Shown: positions 9,530-20,132, counted from the stretch's first letter. The stretch is DNA of 45,320 bases from Minisyncoccota bacterium (GCA_028712595.1 JAQTPS010000004.1:1-45320), one strand, 5' to 3'. Made by a program: numbers and translations. The notes: generated from the sequence alone by a model not told the origin.

Positions 9530-9967
9530 TTATTTTTTTAAAAGCTTATCAATGATTTTTTTATTAAGCAAGATATATTGGTCAAATTCTTTGTCGTTCA
9601 GTGATTTGAAAAGTTCTAAAAACTTTCGCAAGCCTTCCTTTTTCATTTTGTCGACTTGCGCTCTGGTCTTTTTCGAAAGTGTCAGTATGACCGTGCGTCT
9701 GTCTTCGTCCGATGCCTCTCTAGTCACGTATCCGCTAGAAACTAAACCATCGACGAGCTGTGTTGTGGCGCTACTGGTTATTCCTAATGTTCTTGCCACA
9801 TCTTTGACTGTGCTCTCGCCTTGCTGTTCGATAAACATAAGCACACCCCACTGAGAAGGAGTGACTCTCGGCACGGTGATAGTTCCGTGGGCGTGAAATG
9901 CCATGATACGCCTTAAGCAATGTAGGTTGTCCAAAAATTCTTTAACTTTTTCTTTTCTATTGGTCAT
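9530..9967 (-). CDS. MarR family transcriptional regulator
   Basis: TPSQWGVLMFIEQQGESTVKDVARTLGITSSATTQLVDGLVSSGYVTREASDEDRRTVILTLS. Confidence 0.9.
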   Translation of the reverse strand: MTNRKEKVKEFLDNLHCLRRIMAFHAHGTITVPRVTPSQWGVLMFIEQQGESTVKDVARTLGITSSATTQLVDGLVSSGYVTREASDEDRRTVILTLSKKTRAQVDKMKKEGLRKFLELFKSLNDKEFDQYILLNKKIIDKLLKK

Positions 9968-10051
9968 ATTGATAAGATACTAAATATGTAAGTATCTTAT
10001 CAAATTGAATGTGAGTGTCAACAGAAGGCGAGGTTGTTAGTGGCTAAAAAG

Positions 10052-10675
10052 CTATTTTATAATCTGGCCTCGCAAACTTTCCGGATTTTTGCCGTCCCAC
10101 GATATTTCGCCCATCAGAACTTTTTCGGTAATAATTGGTTGCCATTTATGCTCTGTTTCAATGACTTTTTTTGCTAGGGTTTCGGCGGTGTCATTCGGAG
10201 AAATTTTCACAGGTTTAGAGAAAAACAAAGGCCCGCGATCGTATTCGTCGGTAACAAAATGCATCGATACGGCAGAATGAGTGACTGTGCCCGCTTTGTA
10301 TGCCTCCACAACAGCTTCGTGCACGTGGTGCCCGTACATTCCTTGTCCACCAAATCTCGGTAACGGCCCAGGGTGAATGTTAATTGTTTTTTGCGGGTTT
10401 AAACCAACGACGAGTTTAAGCCATCCTGACAGGCAAACCAAATCTGCATCTTTTGTGATTTCTTTGTATCTTTCGGCTGTGTAGGGTGGGAGGAAGTGAA
10501 TAAATTTAATGCCAAGCTTGTCGGCACGCTGTCTTACACCACCATTTTCGTGATTTGAAACCACGGCAGAAATTTTGCAGTTCAAAACTCCGCCTCTAGA
10601 AGCGTTTACCATATTTTCAAACCCTGAACCGCCACCGTCTTTTGTGCCGGAGGCGAAAATGATTATTTTTTTCAT
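10052..10675 (-). CDS. purN: Phosphoribosylglycinamide formyltransferase-like (GART/PurN family)
   Basis: IIIFASGTKDGGGSGFENMV..., INIHPGPLPRFGGQGMYGHHVHEAV..., SAVSMHFVTDEYDRGP. Confidence 0.85.
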   Translation of the reverse strand: MKKIIIFASGTKDGGGSGFENMVNASRGGVLNCKISAVVSNHENGGVRQRADKLGIKFIHFLPPYTAERYKEITKDADLVCLSGWLKLVVGLNPQKTINIHPGPLPRFGGQGMYGHHVHEAVVEAYKAGTVTHSAVSMHFVTDEYDRGPLFFSKPVKISPNDTAETLAKKVIETEHKWQPIITEKVLMGEISWDGKNPESLRGQIIK

Positions 10676-11217
10676 GCGCGTTTTGGACTAAAAATCGCAA
10701 TCAAAGATTCTGTTTCAAGCTTTTTATTTTGAATAACAAATTTGTAAATTAGTGGAGAGAGGAAAACCGCAAAGCTTACATTTCCAACAAGATGCATTGC
10801 AGTAAATGGAATTTGTCCGACGAGCGCCTCCATAAAAGGTTGATTGAAAAATAGTGGTCCAATAGAAAGGCCCGTAACTATGTCAAAAGCAAGCGTTCCC
10901 AGAACGGCAAACTTCGCATAGTTCCATGAGTTGCTATTTTTGTTTTTTAAATAAAACGACGCCCACAATCCCAAGAATCCATAAGCGCTCGCCGTTATAA
11001 AAGTCCACATTCCAACTTTTCCGGTTAAAACGTCGTACAAAACCATGCTTAAAAATGGGAACAGAAATCCAGCGATTTTCCCGTACACTTTTGAGAATGG
11101 CATTTGTGTTGCGAGAATTGGTTCAATGTTTGGCGGACGAAACGGAATAAGTCGAATCACAAGGCAAGCAATAAATCCTAGAACGTATTTAAACCAATCT
11201 TTTTTGTATGTTTGCAT
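10672..11217 (-). CDS. Integral membrane protein (resembles ECF-transporter S-component-type proteins)
   Basis: Polytopic hydrophobic 181 aa; RLIPFRPPNIEPILATQMPFSKVYGKIAGFLFPFLSMVLYDV. Confidence 0.55.
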   Translation of the reverse strand: MQTYKKDWFKYVLGFIACLVIRLIPFRPPNIEPILATQMPFSKVYGKIAGFLFPFLSMVLYDVLTGKVGMWTFITASAYGFLGLWASFYLKNKNSNSWNYAKFAVLGTLAFDIVTGLSIGPLFFNQPFMEALVGQIPFTAMHLVGNVSFAVFLSPLIYKFVIQNKKLETESLIAIFSPKRA

Positions 11218-11236
11218 GGGGGGGGTTGGAATTAAT

Positions 11237-11429
11237 GTGAGATGCGGTCACGAGTTACTAATGAGCCCAAGATGAGAGATTCTCCCTCGAGTTTCCCCTC
11301 GTCGTCACTCGGAGAACTCTGGGCACTGCCTCGCTTGTTTTTTCTGCTGAAAAAACATAGCTCCGGCATTCGAATCTCACACGGAAGTCGTGCAGACGAC
11401 TTCCTATCCTCCGCTTTCGCGGGCTCAAG
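11237..11429 (-). repeat. tRNA-tail element of tRNA-Ser(ACT)
   Basis: On the tRNA strand: CGGAGGAT-[AGGAAGTCGTCTGCACGACTTCCGT]-GTGAGATTCGAA-TGCCGGAGCTAT-GTTTTTTC-AGCA-GAAAAAAC..., ends near GAATCTCTCATC and GCATCTCACATT. Confidence 0.85.
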
Positions 11430-11516
11430 CGGAGGATGTGAGATTCGAACTCACGGACCCGATTAAGGGTCGACGGTTTAGTAAACCGTTGATTTAAGCC
11501 ACTCATCCAATCCTCC
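11430..11516 (-). tRNA. tRNA-Ser (anticodon reads ACT)
   Basis: Reverse complement GGAGGATTGGATGAGTGGCTTAAATCAACGGTTTACTAAACCGTCGACCCTTAATCGGGTCCGTGAGTTCGAATCTCACATCCTCCG; long variable arm, loop TTACTAA. Confidence 0.85.
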
Positions 11517-11592
11517 AGTATTGAAAGTTTAGCATACTAGAAAATGAGGCGGATTGCACGACTTATCTCACAGAACTATTTTAGTCAAAAAA

Positions 11593-12267
11593 CTACCAAG
11601 CGACGTGTTCGTCTTTGAACCAAAACTGTCCCGTCTCTGGTTTTGAAATAGCAATGTTATAAATTCCTAACGCCGATTCTTCGGGAGACATATCTGCATC
11701 AGGCCCACCAATATCTGTCCGTACCCAACCCGGATGAACAGACGAAACTGTGATGTCGGATTCTTTGAGTCGCAAAGCCAGAGTTCTCGTGTACATATTG
11801 ATGCCCACTTTTGAAATCTTGTAGCTTGGATAGTGGTATGGATTGTGACTCAATCCTTTATCAACCATTTCTAAAGACCCAGCGGTGGAAGATATATTAA
11901 TAATATGCCCGCCTTTGTTGACCAGCGGAATAATGCGTTCCGCGAAATCTATCGCGCCGATGAGGTTGACCTCCAACGTTTTTCGCAATTTTTCTATCAC
12001 TACCTTGGTCTCATCTTCGTCTATGTTAATTCCGGCAAGATTGATTAGTATATCGATTTTCTTGCCAGACTTTATTATCTCTTCACTGCAAACGGCGATA
12101 CTTTCTCCCGACGACAAATCGAGTTTGTAAACCAGCAGATTATTGTTGGAGAGGGGAGCATTTTCGAAAAGAGTTGTTCCAATGACAAAAAATTGTTCTT
12201 TCAAGAATTTTTCCGCAAGCGCCTCGCCGATTCCTCTGTCGATACCGGTAATTAGAACTGTTTTCAT
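11593..12267 (-). CDS. SDR family oxidoreductase
   Basis: MKTVLITGIDRGIGEALAEKFL, NLAGIN, YPSYKISKVGINM; start trimmed to 12267. Confidence 0.88.
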   Translation of the reverse strand: MKTVLITGIDRGIGEALAEKFLKEQFFVIGTTLFENAPLSNNNLLVYKLDLSSGESIAVCSEEIIKSGKKIDILINLAGINIDEDETKVVIEKLRKTLEVNLIGAIDFAERIIPLVNKGGHIINISSTAGSLEMVDKGLSHNPYHYPSYKISKVGINMYTRTLALRLKESDITVSSVHPGWVRTDIGGPDADMSPEESALGIYNIAISKPETGQFWFKDEHVAW

Positions 12268-12331
12268 AAGGAGATTATAGCAGAATTTAAAACAGTCGTC
12301 TTTCTTCATGGCTTTTAAATAGAATGTTAGA

Positions 12332-12358
12332 TTGACAGATACCCCTAGGGGGTATACA
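12332..12358 (+). promoter_or_regulatory. Promoter with overlapping CsoR-type operator
   Basis: TTGACA at 12332-12337, perfect palindrome ATACCCC-TAG-GGGGTAT at 12339-12355, TATACA at 12353-12358. Confidence 0.8.
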
Positions 12359-12367
12359 CTAATGGAT

Positions 12368-12643
12368 ATGAAATACATGAACGACCAAAAGAAGGGGAAA
12401 CTTATAAGACGACTTAAGATTATTGAGGGACAAGTTAGAGGATTGCAGGAAATGATAGAGAAAGATACTTATTGCATCGATGTTATTACCCAAACATCGG
12501 CCGTGAAGCAAGGGCTTTCGAATATAGAAGATTTATTGCTTGAAAATCACTTGAGTGGTTGTGTACTACACCAAGTAAAAGCAGGTCATCCAGATAAAGT
12601 AAGAGAAGAAGTGCTCAAAGTTTACAAACTTAAAAGAAAATAA
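12368..12643 (+). CDS. csoR: CsoR/RcnR-family metal-sensing transcriptional repressor
   Basis: [57 protein letters not shown]; start 12362, 12368 or 12377. Confidence 0.9.
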   Translation: MKYMNDQKKGKLIRRLKIIEGQVRGLQEMIEKDTYCIDVITQTSAVKQGLSNIEDLLLENHLSGCVLHQVKAGHPDKVREEVLKVYKLKRK

Positions 12644-12647
12644 AAAT

Positions 12648-14942
12648 TTGAATATATTTCAAACATACAAAATCAAAGGAATGCACTGCGCTTCTTGCGC
12701 CGGTATCATTGAAAGAGCTTTTAAGAAAATTGATGGAGTTTTTTCTGCAGAAGTAAACTATGGCACAGAAGCTGTCAAAGTTTCTTTTGATGAATCCAAA
12801 ACTAATCCTGAAAATCTATCCAAAAAAATAGAACCGCTTGGGTATTCTTTGATTGTTCCAACCGCAAGCGAGATGGGAATGAGTCCCGACGAACACCAAG
12901 CGCACCTCGGATTAAACCAATCGAAAAAAGATAAGCTTGCCGAGCTAAAAGATATGCGTAGTAAGCTTTACTCTCTCATTCCCATCGTTGTCGTCAGTAT
13001 TTTTGTAATGAGTTGGGATATTTTTGCTCAATTTAAATTGTCGCCAGAGATGTCTTATTTTTGGAGCGAATTTTTTCATCATCTTCTACCGGTGCTTGCC
13101 ACATACACACTTTTTGTAGTTGGGAAGCCGTATCTTCTTGGCTTGTATCGCTTTTTACGCTATGGCAAAGCAAATATGGATACGCTCATCGGACTTGGTA
13201 CCGTAGCGGCATTTCTTTATAGTTTTGTTATTGGCGCTTTTGAAGAAAGTTTGAAGCCGTTTATAAATGTTGACCAAAGTTATTTTGATGTGGTCATCGT
13301 AGTTATTGCTTTTATCACGCTTGGAAAATATCTTGAAGCGCGCTCAAAACTTAAAACGGGCGATGCTATCGAAAAACTTCTCAATCTTCAAGCAAAGACA
13401 GCTCTCGTTATGCGAGATGGCAAAGAAATTGAAATTCCTGTGAACCAAGTGGTACACGGCGACTTAATTATAGTAAAACCCGCAGGGAAAATTCCTGTTG
13501 ACGGGGTTATTGTCGACGGAACCTCTTTCGTTGACGAAGCTATGGTTACTGGTGAACCGATGCCGGTTGAAAAGAAAATCGGGGACAGCGTTGTTGCGGG
13601 AACGATGAATACAAATAGCGCTTTTACATTCAAGGCGACGAAAATTGGGGCGGAAACTTTTCTTGCGCATATAATAAAAATGGTAGAAGAAGCGCAGGGG
13701 AGCAAGGCACCCATACAAGCCCTAGCTGACAAAATCTCAAGTGTATTTGTGCCGGTCGTTCTCGCGCTCGCATTCGTTACTCTCGGTGTGTGGCTTATCG
13801 TTGGCACGCAAATTTTGGGATTCTCGCAAGCGTTCTCTCTTGGATTGGTTTCGTTTGTTGGAATTTTAGTAATTGCTTGTCCTTGCGCGCTTGGACTTGC
13901 GACGCCGACGGCTATCATTGTCGGTGTAGGTAAAGGAGCAAAAGAAGGCATTCTAATCAAGGATGCAGCAACGCTCGAAAAATTGCACAATGTAGATGTA
14001 ATTGTGGTTGACAAGACAGGAACTATCACAAAAGGGAAGCCGGAACTGGTTAGCATCAAAAATTATTCTCAAAAAAGCGAACAAGAAATTATTTCGATAC
14101 TTGCGTCGCTTGAAAATAAATCGGAACACCCCATTGCTCACGCTGTAATAAATTACTCGAAAGAAAAAAATATAAAAATTGGTGAAATTAAGAATTTTGA
14201 AATCATTAAAGGAAAAGGTTTGAAGGGGGTAATAGGCGATACAGAATATTTTGCAGGAAATACAAAACTGATTGCCGATCTCAACCTAAAATTCGACAAA
14301 GATGTGCTGGGAAAAGAAACATTGGAAGGAAAAACGCCAATAATTCTTGCAACGAAAGATTCTGTTCTTATGGTGGCTATGGTTGCTGATGCGGTCAAGC
14401 CAGAGGCAGTTGAAGCGATTAAAAATCTCCATAAAGTTGGAATTAAAATCGTGATGCTTACGGGAGATAACAAAAATACAGCAAAATATATTGCGAAACT
14501 TGTTGGTATCGACGAAGTGGTTGCGGAAGTAATGCCGGAAGATAAACTAAACAAAATAAAAGAACTCCAAAAAGGCGGACACCTCGTGGCAATGGCGGGA
14601 GATGGAGTAAATGATGCGCCGGCGCTTGCGCAAGCTGATGTTGGTATCGCTATGGCGACAGGGACGGATGTCGCGATAGAATCAGCCGGCATAACGCTTC
14701 TACACGGCGACATCTCAAAGATTGTTAAAGCGATTCGTCTGTCAAAAATGACAATGCGTGGAATAAAACAAAATCTTTTCTGGGCATTTATTTACAATAT
14801 TGTGGGCATTCCACTCGCCGGAGGATTGTTTTACCCTGTTTTTGGGTGGACACTCTCTCCTGTATTTGCCGGACTTGCAATGGCAGGGTCAAGCGTCTCT
14901 GTCGTGACGAATTCTTTAAGAATTAAAAGTAAAAAATTATGA
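12648..14942 (+). CDS. copA: Copper-translocating P-type ATPase
   Basis: HMA motif [60 protein letters not shown] start. Confidence 0.95.
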   Translation: MNIFQTYKIKGMHCASCAGIIERAFKKIDGVFSAEVNYGTEAVKVSFDESKTNPENLSKKIEPLGYSLIVPTASEMGMSPDEHQAHLGLNQSKKDKLAELKDMRSKLYSLIPIVVVSIFVMSWDIFAQFKLSPEMSYFWSEFFHHLLPVLATYTLFVVGKPYLLGLYRFLRYGKANMDTLIGLGTVAAFLYSFVIGAFEESLKPFINVDQSYFDVVIVVIAFITLGKYLEARSKLKTGDAIEKLLNLQAKTALVMRDGKEIEIPVNQVVHGDLIIVKPAGKIPVDGVIVDGTSFVDEAMVTGEPMPVEKKIGDSVVAGTMNTNSAFTFKATKIGAETFLAHIIKMVEEAQGSKAPIQALADKISSVFVPVVLALAFVTLGVWLIVGTQILGFSQAFSLGLVSFVGILVIACPCALGLATPTAIIVGVGKGAKEGILIKDAATLEKLHNVDVIVVDKTGTITKGKPELVSIKNYSQKSEQEIISILASLENKSEHPIAHAVINYSKEKNIKIGEIKNFEIIKGKGLKGVIGDTEYFAGNTKLIADLNLKFDKDVLGKETLEGKTPIILATKDSVLMVAMVADAVKPEAVEAIKNLHKVGIKIVMLTGDNKNTAKYIAKLVGIDEVVAEVMPEDKLNKIKELQKGGHLVAMAGDGVNDAPALAQADVGIAMATGTDVAIESAGITLLHGDISKIVKAIRLSKMTMRGIKQNLFWAFIYNIVGIPLAGGLFYPVFGWTLSPVFAGLAMAGSSVSVVTNSLRIKSKKL

Positions 14943-15949
14943 AAAAATACACATTCCATGTTTCTGGCACACACTGCGCATCATGCAAAATCTTGATTGA
15001 GGATATTTTGCTCGAGCAGGATTTTATTGAAGGTTCAAATGTGAATTTGAAAAAAGAGACTGTAGAAATTGAAATCAACACCGGTATGGGCGTTGAAGAA
15101 ATCGCAAATATTTTGACAAGCAAAATAAAATCTCATGGATATACGCTGTCGGTAGAGAAAACTGCGCAAGGGGATAAGAATAATGATGTTCTTTGGAGAG
15201 CAATACCCATCGGCCTCGTGTTCCTCATTTCGTTTTTCTTTTTACAGAGGTCTGGGATTCTCAACTTTGGCATTGGTGGCCAAACAACGCCGGTGACTGC
15301 TTTCATTATTGGTCTTATTGCTTCGGTCTCGAGTTGTTTGGCTATTGTCGGGGGATTGGTGCTTTCTCTTTCCGCAAAAGTTGCGCAAGACGAAAATGGA
15401 CCAAACAAAAAACCATTTATTCTTTTTCACGCGGGAAGATTATTCGGATTTGCTTTGCTCGGCGGAATTCTCGGCTTAATAGGACAAGCCATCGGAATAA
15501 ATTTTCTATTTTCCGCGATTCTCGGACTCGTTGCTTCGATAGTTATGATTTTGCTTGGGCTCAATTTACTTGGCGTCTTCAAGAAAAATAAAATTACTCT
15601 GCCTAGCAACATATTTTCTTTTTTTAGAAAAGTGGAACATGCAACATGGTCGCCGATTGTCATAGGAGTAGGCACTTTTTTCTTGCCGTGTGGTTTTACA
15701 CAGTCAATGCAGATATCGGCGCTCTCTACGGAATCATTTAATTCTGGAATGTTGATTATGTTTTCTTTTGCGCTTGGAACTCTACCAATGCTCGCGCTAA
15801 TTTCATTCGGTTCGGTGTCCTTCGCTCATTCAAAACATGCTCCGCTTTTCTTCAAATCCGCTGGCGTGGTGGTATTTGGACTCGGAGTGTTTGCGTTTCT
15901 TGCCGGACTTGCTGGAATAGGAATTATTAATCCATTATTTAATATATAA
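14939..15949 (+). CDS. HMA domain fused to TauE/SafE / DsbD-like membrane protein
   Basis: N-terminal [20 protein letters not shown] (HMA), then six or more TM segments with [39 protein letters not shown]. Confidence 0.85.
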   Translation: MKKYTFHVSGTHCASCKILIEDILLEQDFIEGSNVNLKKETVEIEINTGMGVEEIANILTSKIKSHGYTLSVEKTAQGDKNNDVLWRAIPIGLVFLISFFFLQRSGILNFGIGGQTTPVTAFIIGLIASVSSCLAIVGGLVLSLSAKVAQDENGPNKKPFILFHAGRLFGFALLGGILGLIGQAIGINFLFSAILGLVASIVMILLGLNLLGVFKKNKITLPSNIFSFFRKVEHATWSPIVIGVGTFFLPCGFTQSMQISALSTESFNSGMLIMFSFALGTLPMLALISFGSVSFAHSKHAPLFFKSAGVVVFGLGVFAFLAGLAGIGIINPLFNI

Positions 15950-15964
15950 CTTTTACAAAATCGC

Positions 15965-16363
15965 ATGAACAAAACCGCTTCAATTATTATCACTCTCGGA
16001 CTCGTTGGCGCTCTAGGTATTGTTTTTCTTGGTAGTTCAAAATCAAATACCGGCGCAAGCGATACAGGAACAACGCAAAATACTGAAATAAAAGATGGTG
16101 TTCAATATGTAACGATTGACGTCAAGGGTGGTTATTCTCCGCGAGTAGCAACGGCAAAAGGAGGCATTCCTACAAAACTTATTATGAAAACTGATGGCAC
16201 CTATGACTGCTCGTCGTCACTCGCGATCAATTCTATTGGTTATAGAAAAATATTGCCACAAACCGGAGAGACAGAAATTGACCTCGGTATTCCAAAAGCA
16301 GGGGAACCATTGCGTGGGGTATGCGGAATGGGAATGTATAGTTTTGTGATTAATTTTGAGTAA
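15965..16363 (+). CDS. Secreted/anchored cupredoxin-like domain protein
   Basis: N-terminal hydrophobic segment; VQYVTIDVKGGYSPRVATAKGGIPTKLIMKTDGTYDCSSSLAINSIGYRKILPQTGETEIDLG...CGMGMYSF. Confidence 0.75.
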   Translation: MNKTASIIITLGLVGALGIVFLGSSKSNTGASDTGTTQNTEIKDGVQYVTIDVKGGYSPRVATAKGGIPTKLIMKTDGTYDCSSSLAINSIGYRKILPQTGETEIDLGIPKAGEPLRGVCGMGMYSFVINFE

Positions 16364-16368
16364 AATTT

Positions 16369-16932
16369 TTATAAAGATTTTGCAAGGAATATTATAAATA
16401 AAATACCAAGGAAATTAAGAGTAAAAGAAAGAATAAGGAATTGCCATGTTTTTATTTTTGAAACACCCATAAGACCTATCCCTACTTCATCCGGAAAAGG
16501 TGAGGCGATAATAATGGCGCCAAGCACTGGAGCAAGCCATCCAAAATAAGGAGTAGTAAGAAGATGTGAAAAATAAGAACCCCCAAACTTCATAAACACA
16601 GGCTTTATCTCTTCAAATATTCGATCTTTTAAAAAACGAAGAATAATATAGTCCCCAAATACAGAACCCAGCCCTGCGATCAAAGCAACTTCGGCAAAGT
16701 TCAGTTCCTTTGCAAGATAAAACAACACAACGCCAGCTGGGGCAACAGTAAAAGTGGACACAAAAAGCATCCCCATAATAAATGCCCCAAAATAACCCAA
16801 GTTTCCTATGTCGTAGATTATGTTTTTTATGAATGGAGTATCAGCAAAATAAAAAAATAAAACCATACTCACAATAAGAAAAGATGTGTTTTTAAATTTC
16901 CAGTTTTTGTATTTTTCTATTGATTTGTTCAT
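16369..16932 (-). CDS. Membrane protein, SNARE-associated/VTT-like small multidrug-export-type
   Basis: GYFGAFIMGMLFVSTFTVAPAGVVLFYLA...GLGSVFGDYIILRFLKDR. Confidence 0.55.
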   Translation of the reverse strand: MNKSIEKYKNWKFKNTSFLIVSMVLFFYFADTPFIKNIIYDIGNLGYFGAFIMGMLFVSTFTVAPAGVVLFYLAKELNFAEVALIAGLGSVFGDYIILRFLKDRIFEEIKPVFMKFGGSYFSHLLTTPYFGWLAPVLGAIIIASPFPDEVGIGLMGVSKIKTWQFLILSFTLNFLGILFIIFLAKSL

Positions 16933-17026
16933 TTTCACGCATCATAACACAAACAGCTCATCTAAGGAGAATAGAAAACTACACCGAAATAGCCTTTGTT
17001 GCAACTAATTAAAGCGGTTAACATTT

Positions 17027-17389
17027 CTAACTTTTTAATTGATCAGCACTATCGTCTATAGCCCCCTGTTCAATTTTTGAAATAATTTCTTCAGTTGGTT
17101 TGTCTTTTTTTGCAAAAAGAGTCAATTGTTTTTGCTTCTCAAGCTCTTCCTCAAGTTTTTTGTTTTCCTTCTTTAGGCTATTACAAATAAAGTACCTTTT
17201 TATAATTTCTGGGAGTACAAAAAGAGCGGTCATAAGAATTCCAACACTAATAGTTGCTAATAATATTAACGAAACAGGACCAGTTAAGTTCCAAGAAAAA
17301 AAAGTTACCGTTATAATATCGGTGTTTTGTAAAACAAAGACAACAAAAACTACTCCGAGTGTTAAGCCAGAAATTAAAGATAAAATCAT
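17027..17389 (-). CDS. LapA/DUF1049-like membrane protein
   Basis: SLISGLTLGVVFVVFVLQNTDIITVTFFSWNLTGPVSLILLATISVGILMTALFVLPEII followed by a coiled coil. Confidence 0.6.
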   Translation of the reverse strand: MILSLISGLTLGVVFVVFVLQNTDIITVTFFSWNLTGPVSLILLATISVGILMTALFVLPEIIKRYFICNSLKKENKKLEEELEKQKQLTLFAKKDKPTEEIISKIEQGAIDDSADQLKS

Positions 17390-17490
17390 TTTATAATTAT
17401 ATACTTTTTGTTGTTTATTTCAATAATAGAAAAAACATGATAGGGCGAGAAGTAACCAATTTTGATTTTTTTAAGATGTGATTCTTGATG

Positions 17491-17563
17491 GAGGAGATTA
17501 GGTTCTCTCCCTCAATTAAATTTTTGAATACATAGATTTAGTCTATGCAAAAATGTTGTATGT
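17491..17563 (-). repeat. Orphan, degenerate copy of the tRNA-tail hairpin module
   Basis: On the minus strand AGACATACAACATTTTTGCATAGACTAAATCTATGTATTCAAAAATTTAATTGAGGGAGAGA resembles the module GACAAATTTTTG..CAAAAGTTTAGTCGAGGGAGA; no tRNA adjacent. Confidence 0.45.
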
Positions 17564-17580
17564 CTGATAGTATGTAAATT

Positions 17581-19026
17581 ATGAGACGAATTCTATTATT
17601 TGCTACATCATTTTTTTTGTTGCCATTTTTAATGCCGTTGAGTGCTCTTGCGGTTGTTCGTTCGCTTTCCCTCGGAATGTCCGGTAGTGATGTTACGGCT
17701 CTTCAAACAGAGCTTATCGCAAAGGGGTATCTCGCCACGGGCAAAAATACCGGCTACTTTGGTTTGCTTACACAAATTGCGTTAGAAAAATTTCAGTGCG
17801 ATCAGAAAATTACTTGCGCAACCTCTGCAATTTCAGGCTATGGTATATATGGACCAAAAACCCGGCAGGCTCTCTTGGGTGTCGGCTCTTCTGCGGGCGT
17901 TGTTACTACAAGCAAACTTGAGTTCTCCGGGTGGATACCGTATTGGCGTACTGATGCAGGCATACAGGATGTTACACCTCACTTATCGCAACTCACTAGC
18001 GTGATGCCGTTTGGTTACACGGTAAAAAGCAACGGCACTCTTTCTGATACAGCAAAAATTACAGAAGAACCATGGAAAAGCTTCATCGCGACCGCTAAGA
18101 AAAATAAAGTGAGAGTAATTCCAACAGTAATGTGGGGAAACGGCGACACGATACATAAAATATTGAGCAACACTAAAACACGCATAGCCCTTGAAGATGA
18201 AATTGCAAATATGGTAAAGAAAAATGGGTTCGATGGTATCGATATAGATTTTGAAGCCAAAAAACACGAAACGGTTGATTATTTTTCCACGTTTCTAAAA
18301 GGTCTTTACCAAAGAATGGGAAACAAATGGGTTTACTGCACCGTTGAAGCGCGTATGCCACTTAACGACCGATATAGTCCCAGCGCTACCATACCAGCTG
18401 ACGCTACTGACTACGCCAACGACTATGCGCAAATTAATAAATACTGCGACCGCGTGGAGATAATGGCTTATGACCAAGGGGTTATAGATGTGCGTCTTAA
18501 CAAAGCAAGGTCGGCGCCGTATGCGCCAGTTGCCGACCCGGGATGGGTGGAGAGTATGGTTACTTTGGCGATGAATGATATTGCAAAAAATAAAATAATT
18601 ATAGGAATTCCAACTTACGGATACGAATACACGGTGACGCCACTCGCTACCGGTGGTTACAAATACGACGTGTTGTGGCCTTTCAATTTGAAATATGCGA
18701 CAGACATCGCGACAAAACTTGGCATAACACCTACTCGCACGAGCGCAAACGAAATTGGTTTTTCATATGACCCGAAGAAACTTGAAGCAATAGCTCCTAC
18801 CGGTAGCGAGTCCACCCAAACACAACAAAATACAGTATCTTCCTCTGTTGCTCAAAATGCGGGGTCACAAGTAGATACTAGCCAGCCATTTAATTATTTA
18901 TCGTGGAGCGATGCCACGGCTATCGCCGACAAGGTTGCTCTGGCACGCAAATTGGGAGTGCGAGGAGTTGCAGTATTTAAATTTGATGGGGGAGAAGATC
19001 AGGGAATGTGGAATGTGTTGAAATAA
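17581..19026 (+). CDS. Secreted glycoside hydrolase family 18 protein with N-terminal peptidoglycan-binding-like domain
   Basis: Signal peptide; LGMSGSDVTALQTELIAKGYL; GH18 motif GFDGIDIDFEAK; VEIMAYDQG; GVRGVAVFKFDGGEDQGMW. Confidence 0.85.
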   Translation: MRRILLFATSFFLLPFLMPLSALAVVRSLSLGMSGSDVTALQTELIAKGYLATGKNTGYFGLLTQIALEKFQCDQKITCATSAISGYGIYGPKTRQALLGVGSSAGVVTTSKLEFSGWIPYWRTDAGIQDVTPHLSQLTSVMPFGYTVKSNGTLSDTAKITEEPWKSFIATAKKNKVRVIPTVMWGNGDTIHKILSNTKTRIALEDEIANMVKKNGFDGIDIDFEAKKHETVDYFSTFLKGLYQRMGNKWVYCTVEARMPLNDRYSPSATIPADATDYANDYAQINKYCDRVEIMAYDQGVIDVRLNKARSAPYAPVADPGWVESMVTLAMNDIAKNKIIIGIPTYGYEYTVTPLATGGYKYDVLWPFNLKYATDIATKLGITPTRTSANEIGFSYDPKKLEAIAPTGSESTQTQQNTVSSSVAQNAGSQVDTSQPFNYLSWSDATAIADKVALARKLGVRGVAVFKFDGGEDQGMWNVLK

Positions 19027-19118
19027 TTTTGTATTAAAAAACGATAGCTGTAATTACAGTTGCAACGGCTAAAACAATTCCAATTAAATTGCAGATAATT
19101 ATTGGTCAATCTTTCTTT

Positions 19119-20132
19119 TTATTTTTTCGGCAATAACGATTTAAGCTCCCCGGCTTTTAATGTGTATGCTCGCACAAATGAATCATCAACGTGGGCATAT
19201 AAAATCCCTTCGCCCTTTTTTGTTTCTACAAATTGGCTAGCGAATGTAATTGTTATTGCTTCAGTATCTTGGATAAGCGGTTTTGGAGAAACCCAATCAA
19301 TTTTTCCATTTTCGTAATCATAAATAAATAATCCCACCGAAAACATCCCGTATTTTGTTTTATCGCCAATTTTCTGGTTTGCTTCACGTCCATTTATTAC
19401 ACCCAATAATTTCCCTTCACCAACATCAATAAAATTCTTTGAAAAAAGAGGGCCGGGCGAAGCATGTCCTGCAATCCAAGGAATATTATGTTCTCCCGGA
19501 TGAAATACTGTGTCACCATATTTCCATGCTTTTCCCATATCCTCGGCTATGGCAACCTTAATTATTGAATAAGTTATATTCGTCTTGCGGTCTCGGGATT
19601 CAATCAAATTATAACGAATACCTTTATTGTTGGGTGGGGCGACAGAAACTTCTTTTGCACTCAAGTCGTAGGTATCCAAAAGCACAGGCGCGGTCATTTC
19701 TAGGGAATCCAGATCTTTGCCAACTGCGTGCCCAAGATGAACTTTAATTTTTTTAGTTTTATCAATATATTTAATGGGAATTGTGAAATACACATGCATT
19801 AAACCAGTTTCTTTGTCTATCCAAATATCAGGATCTTCCAGCCCAATAAAATCCCAATCTTTTTCGACAATCTGATTTAAAATTTCCTTTTCATTTTTTA
19901 TATTTAAACGTTCGCCAATTTTAAAAGATTCAAGGGAACTTCCTGTCAATTTATGTAACTCACTTTGGTCAACGTAGCCCTTGACCGTGACATCGCCCTC
20001 ACGACTTGTTATACATCTAACTATTCCTTCTTTGTAATCCGCTTGTGGATTAAGGGTGATAGCCATAACGTGCTTAAACTTGTTGTCGGTATTTATAACT
20101 TTCCCTGCATGTTGAAAATAGTGCTTTTCCAT
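19119..20132 (-). CDS. Glycosidase-like five-bladed beta-propeller protein (GH130/GH43-like)
   Basis: FIGLEDPDIWIDKETGLMHVYFTIPIKY; WIAGHASPGPLFSKNFIDVGEGKLLGVINGRE; start at MEKHYFQHAGK. Confidence 0.5.
   Translation of the reverse strand: MEKHYFQHAGKVINTDNKFKHVMAITLNPQADYKEGIVRCITSREGDVTVKGYVDQSELHKLTGSSLESFKIGERLNIKNEKEILNQIVEKDWDFIGLEDPDIWIDKETGLMHVYFTIPIKYIDKTKKIKVHLGHAVGKDLDSLEMTAPVLLDTYDLSAKEVSVAPPNNKGIRYNLIESRDRKTNITYSIIKVAIAEDMGKAWKYGDTVFHPGEHNIPWIAGHASPGPLFSKNFIDVGEGKLLGVINGREANQKIGDKTKYGMFSVGLFIYDYENGKIDWVSPKPLIQDTEAITITFASQFVETKKGEGILYAHVDDSFVRAYTLKAGELKSLLPKK

Noticed and set aside
9970-10020. Palindrome TGATAAGATACTaaatatgtAAGTATCTTATCA upstream of the marR gene as a novel element
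   Set aside because: Most simply the autoregulatory operator of the MarR regulator; ordinary for the family.
13388-14059. 223-aa minus-strand ORF opposite copA
   Set aside because: Antisense shadow of a strongly conserved copA frame; low-complexity Ser/Thr/Ile composition.
14153-14713. 186-aa minus-strand ORF opposite copA
   Set aside because: Same antisense artefact.
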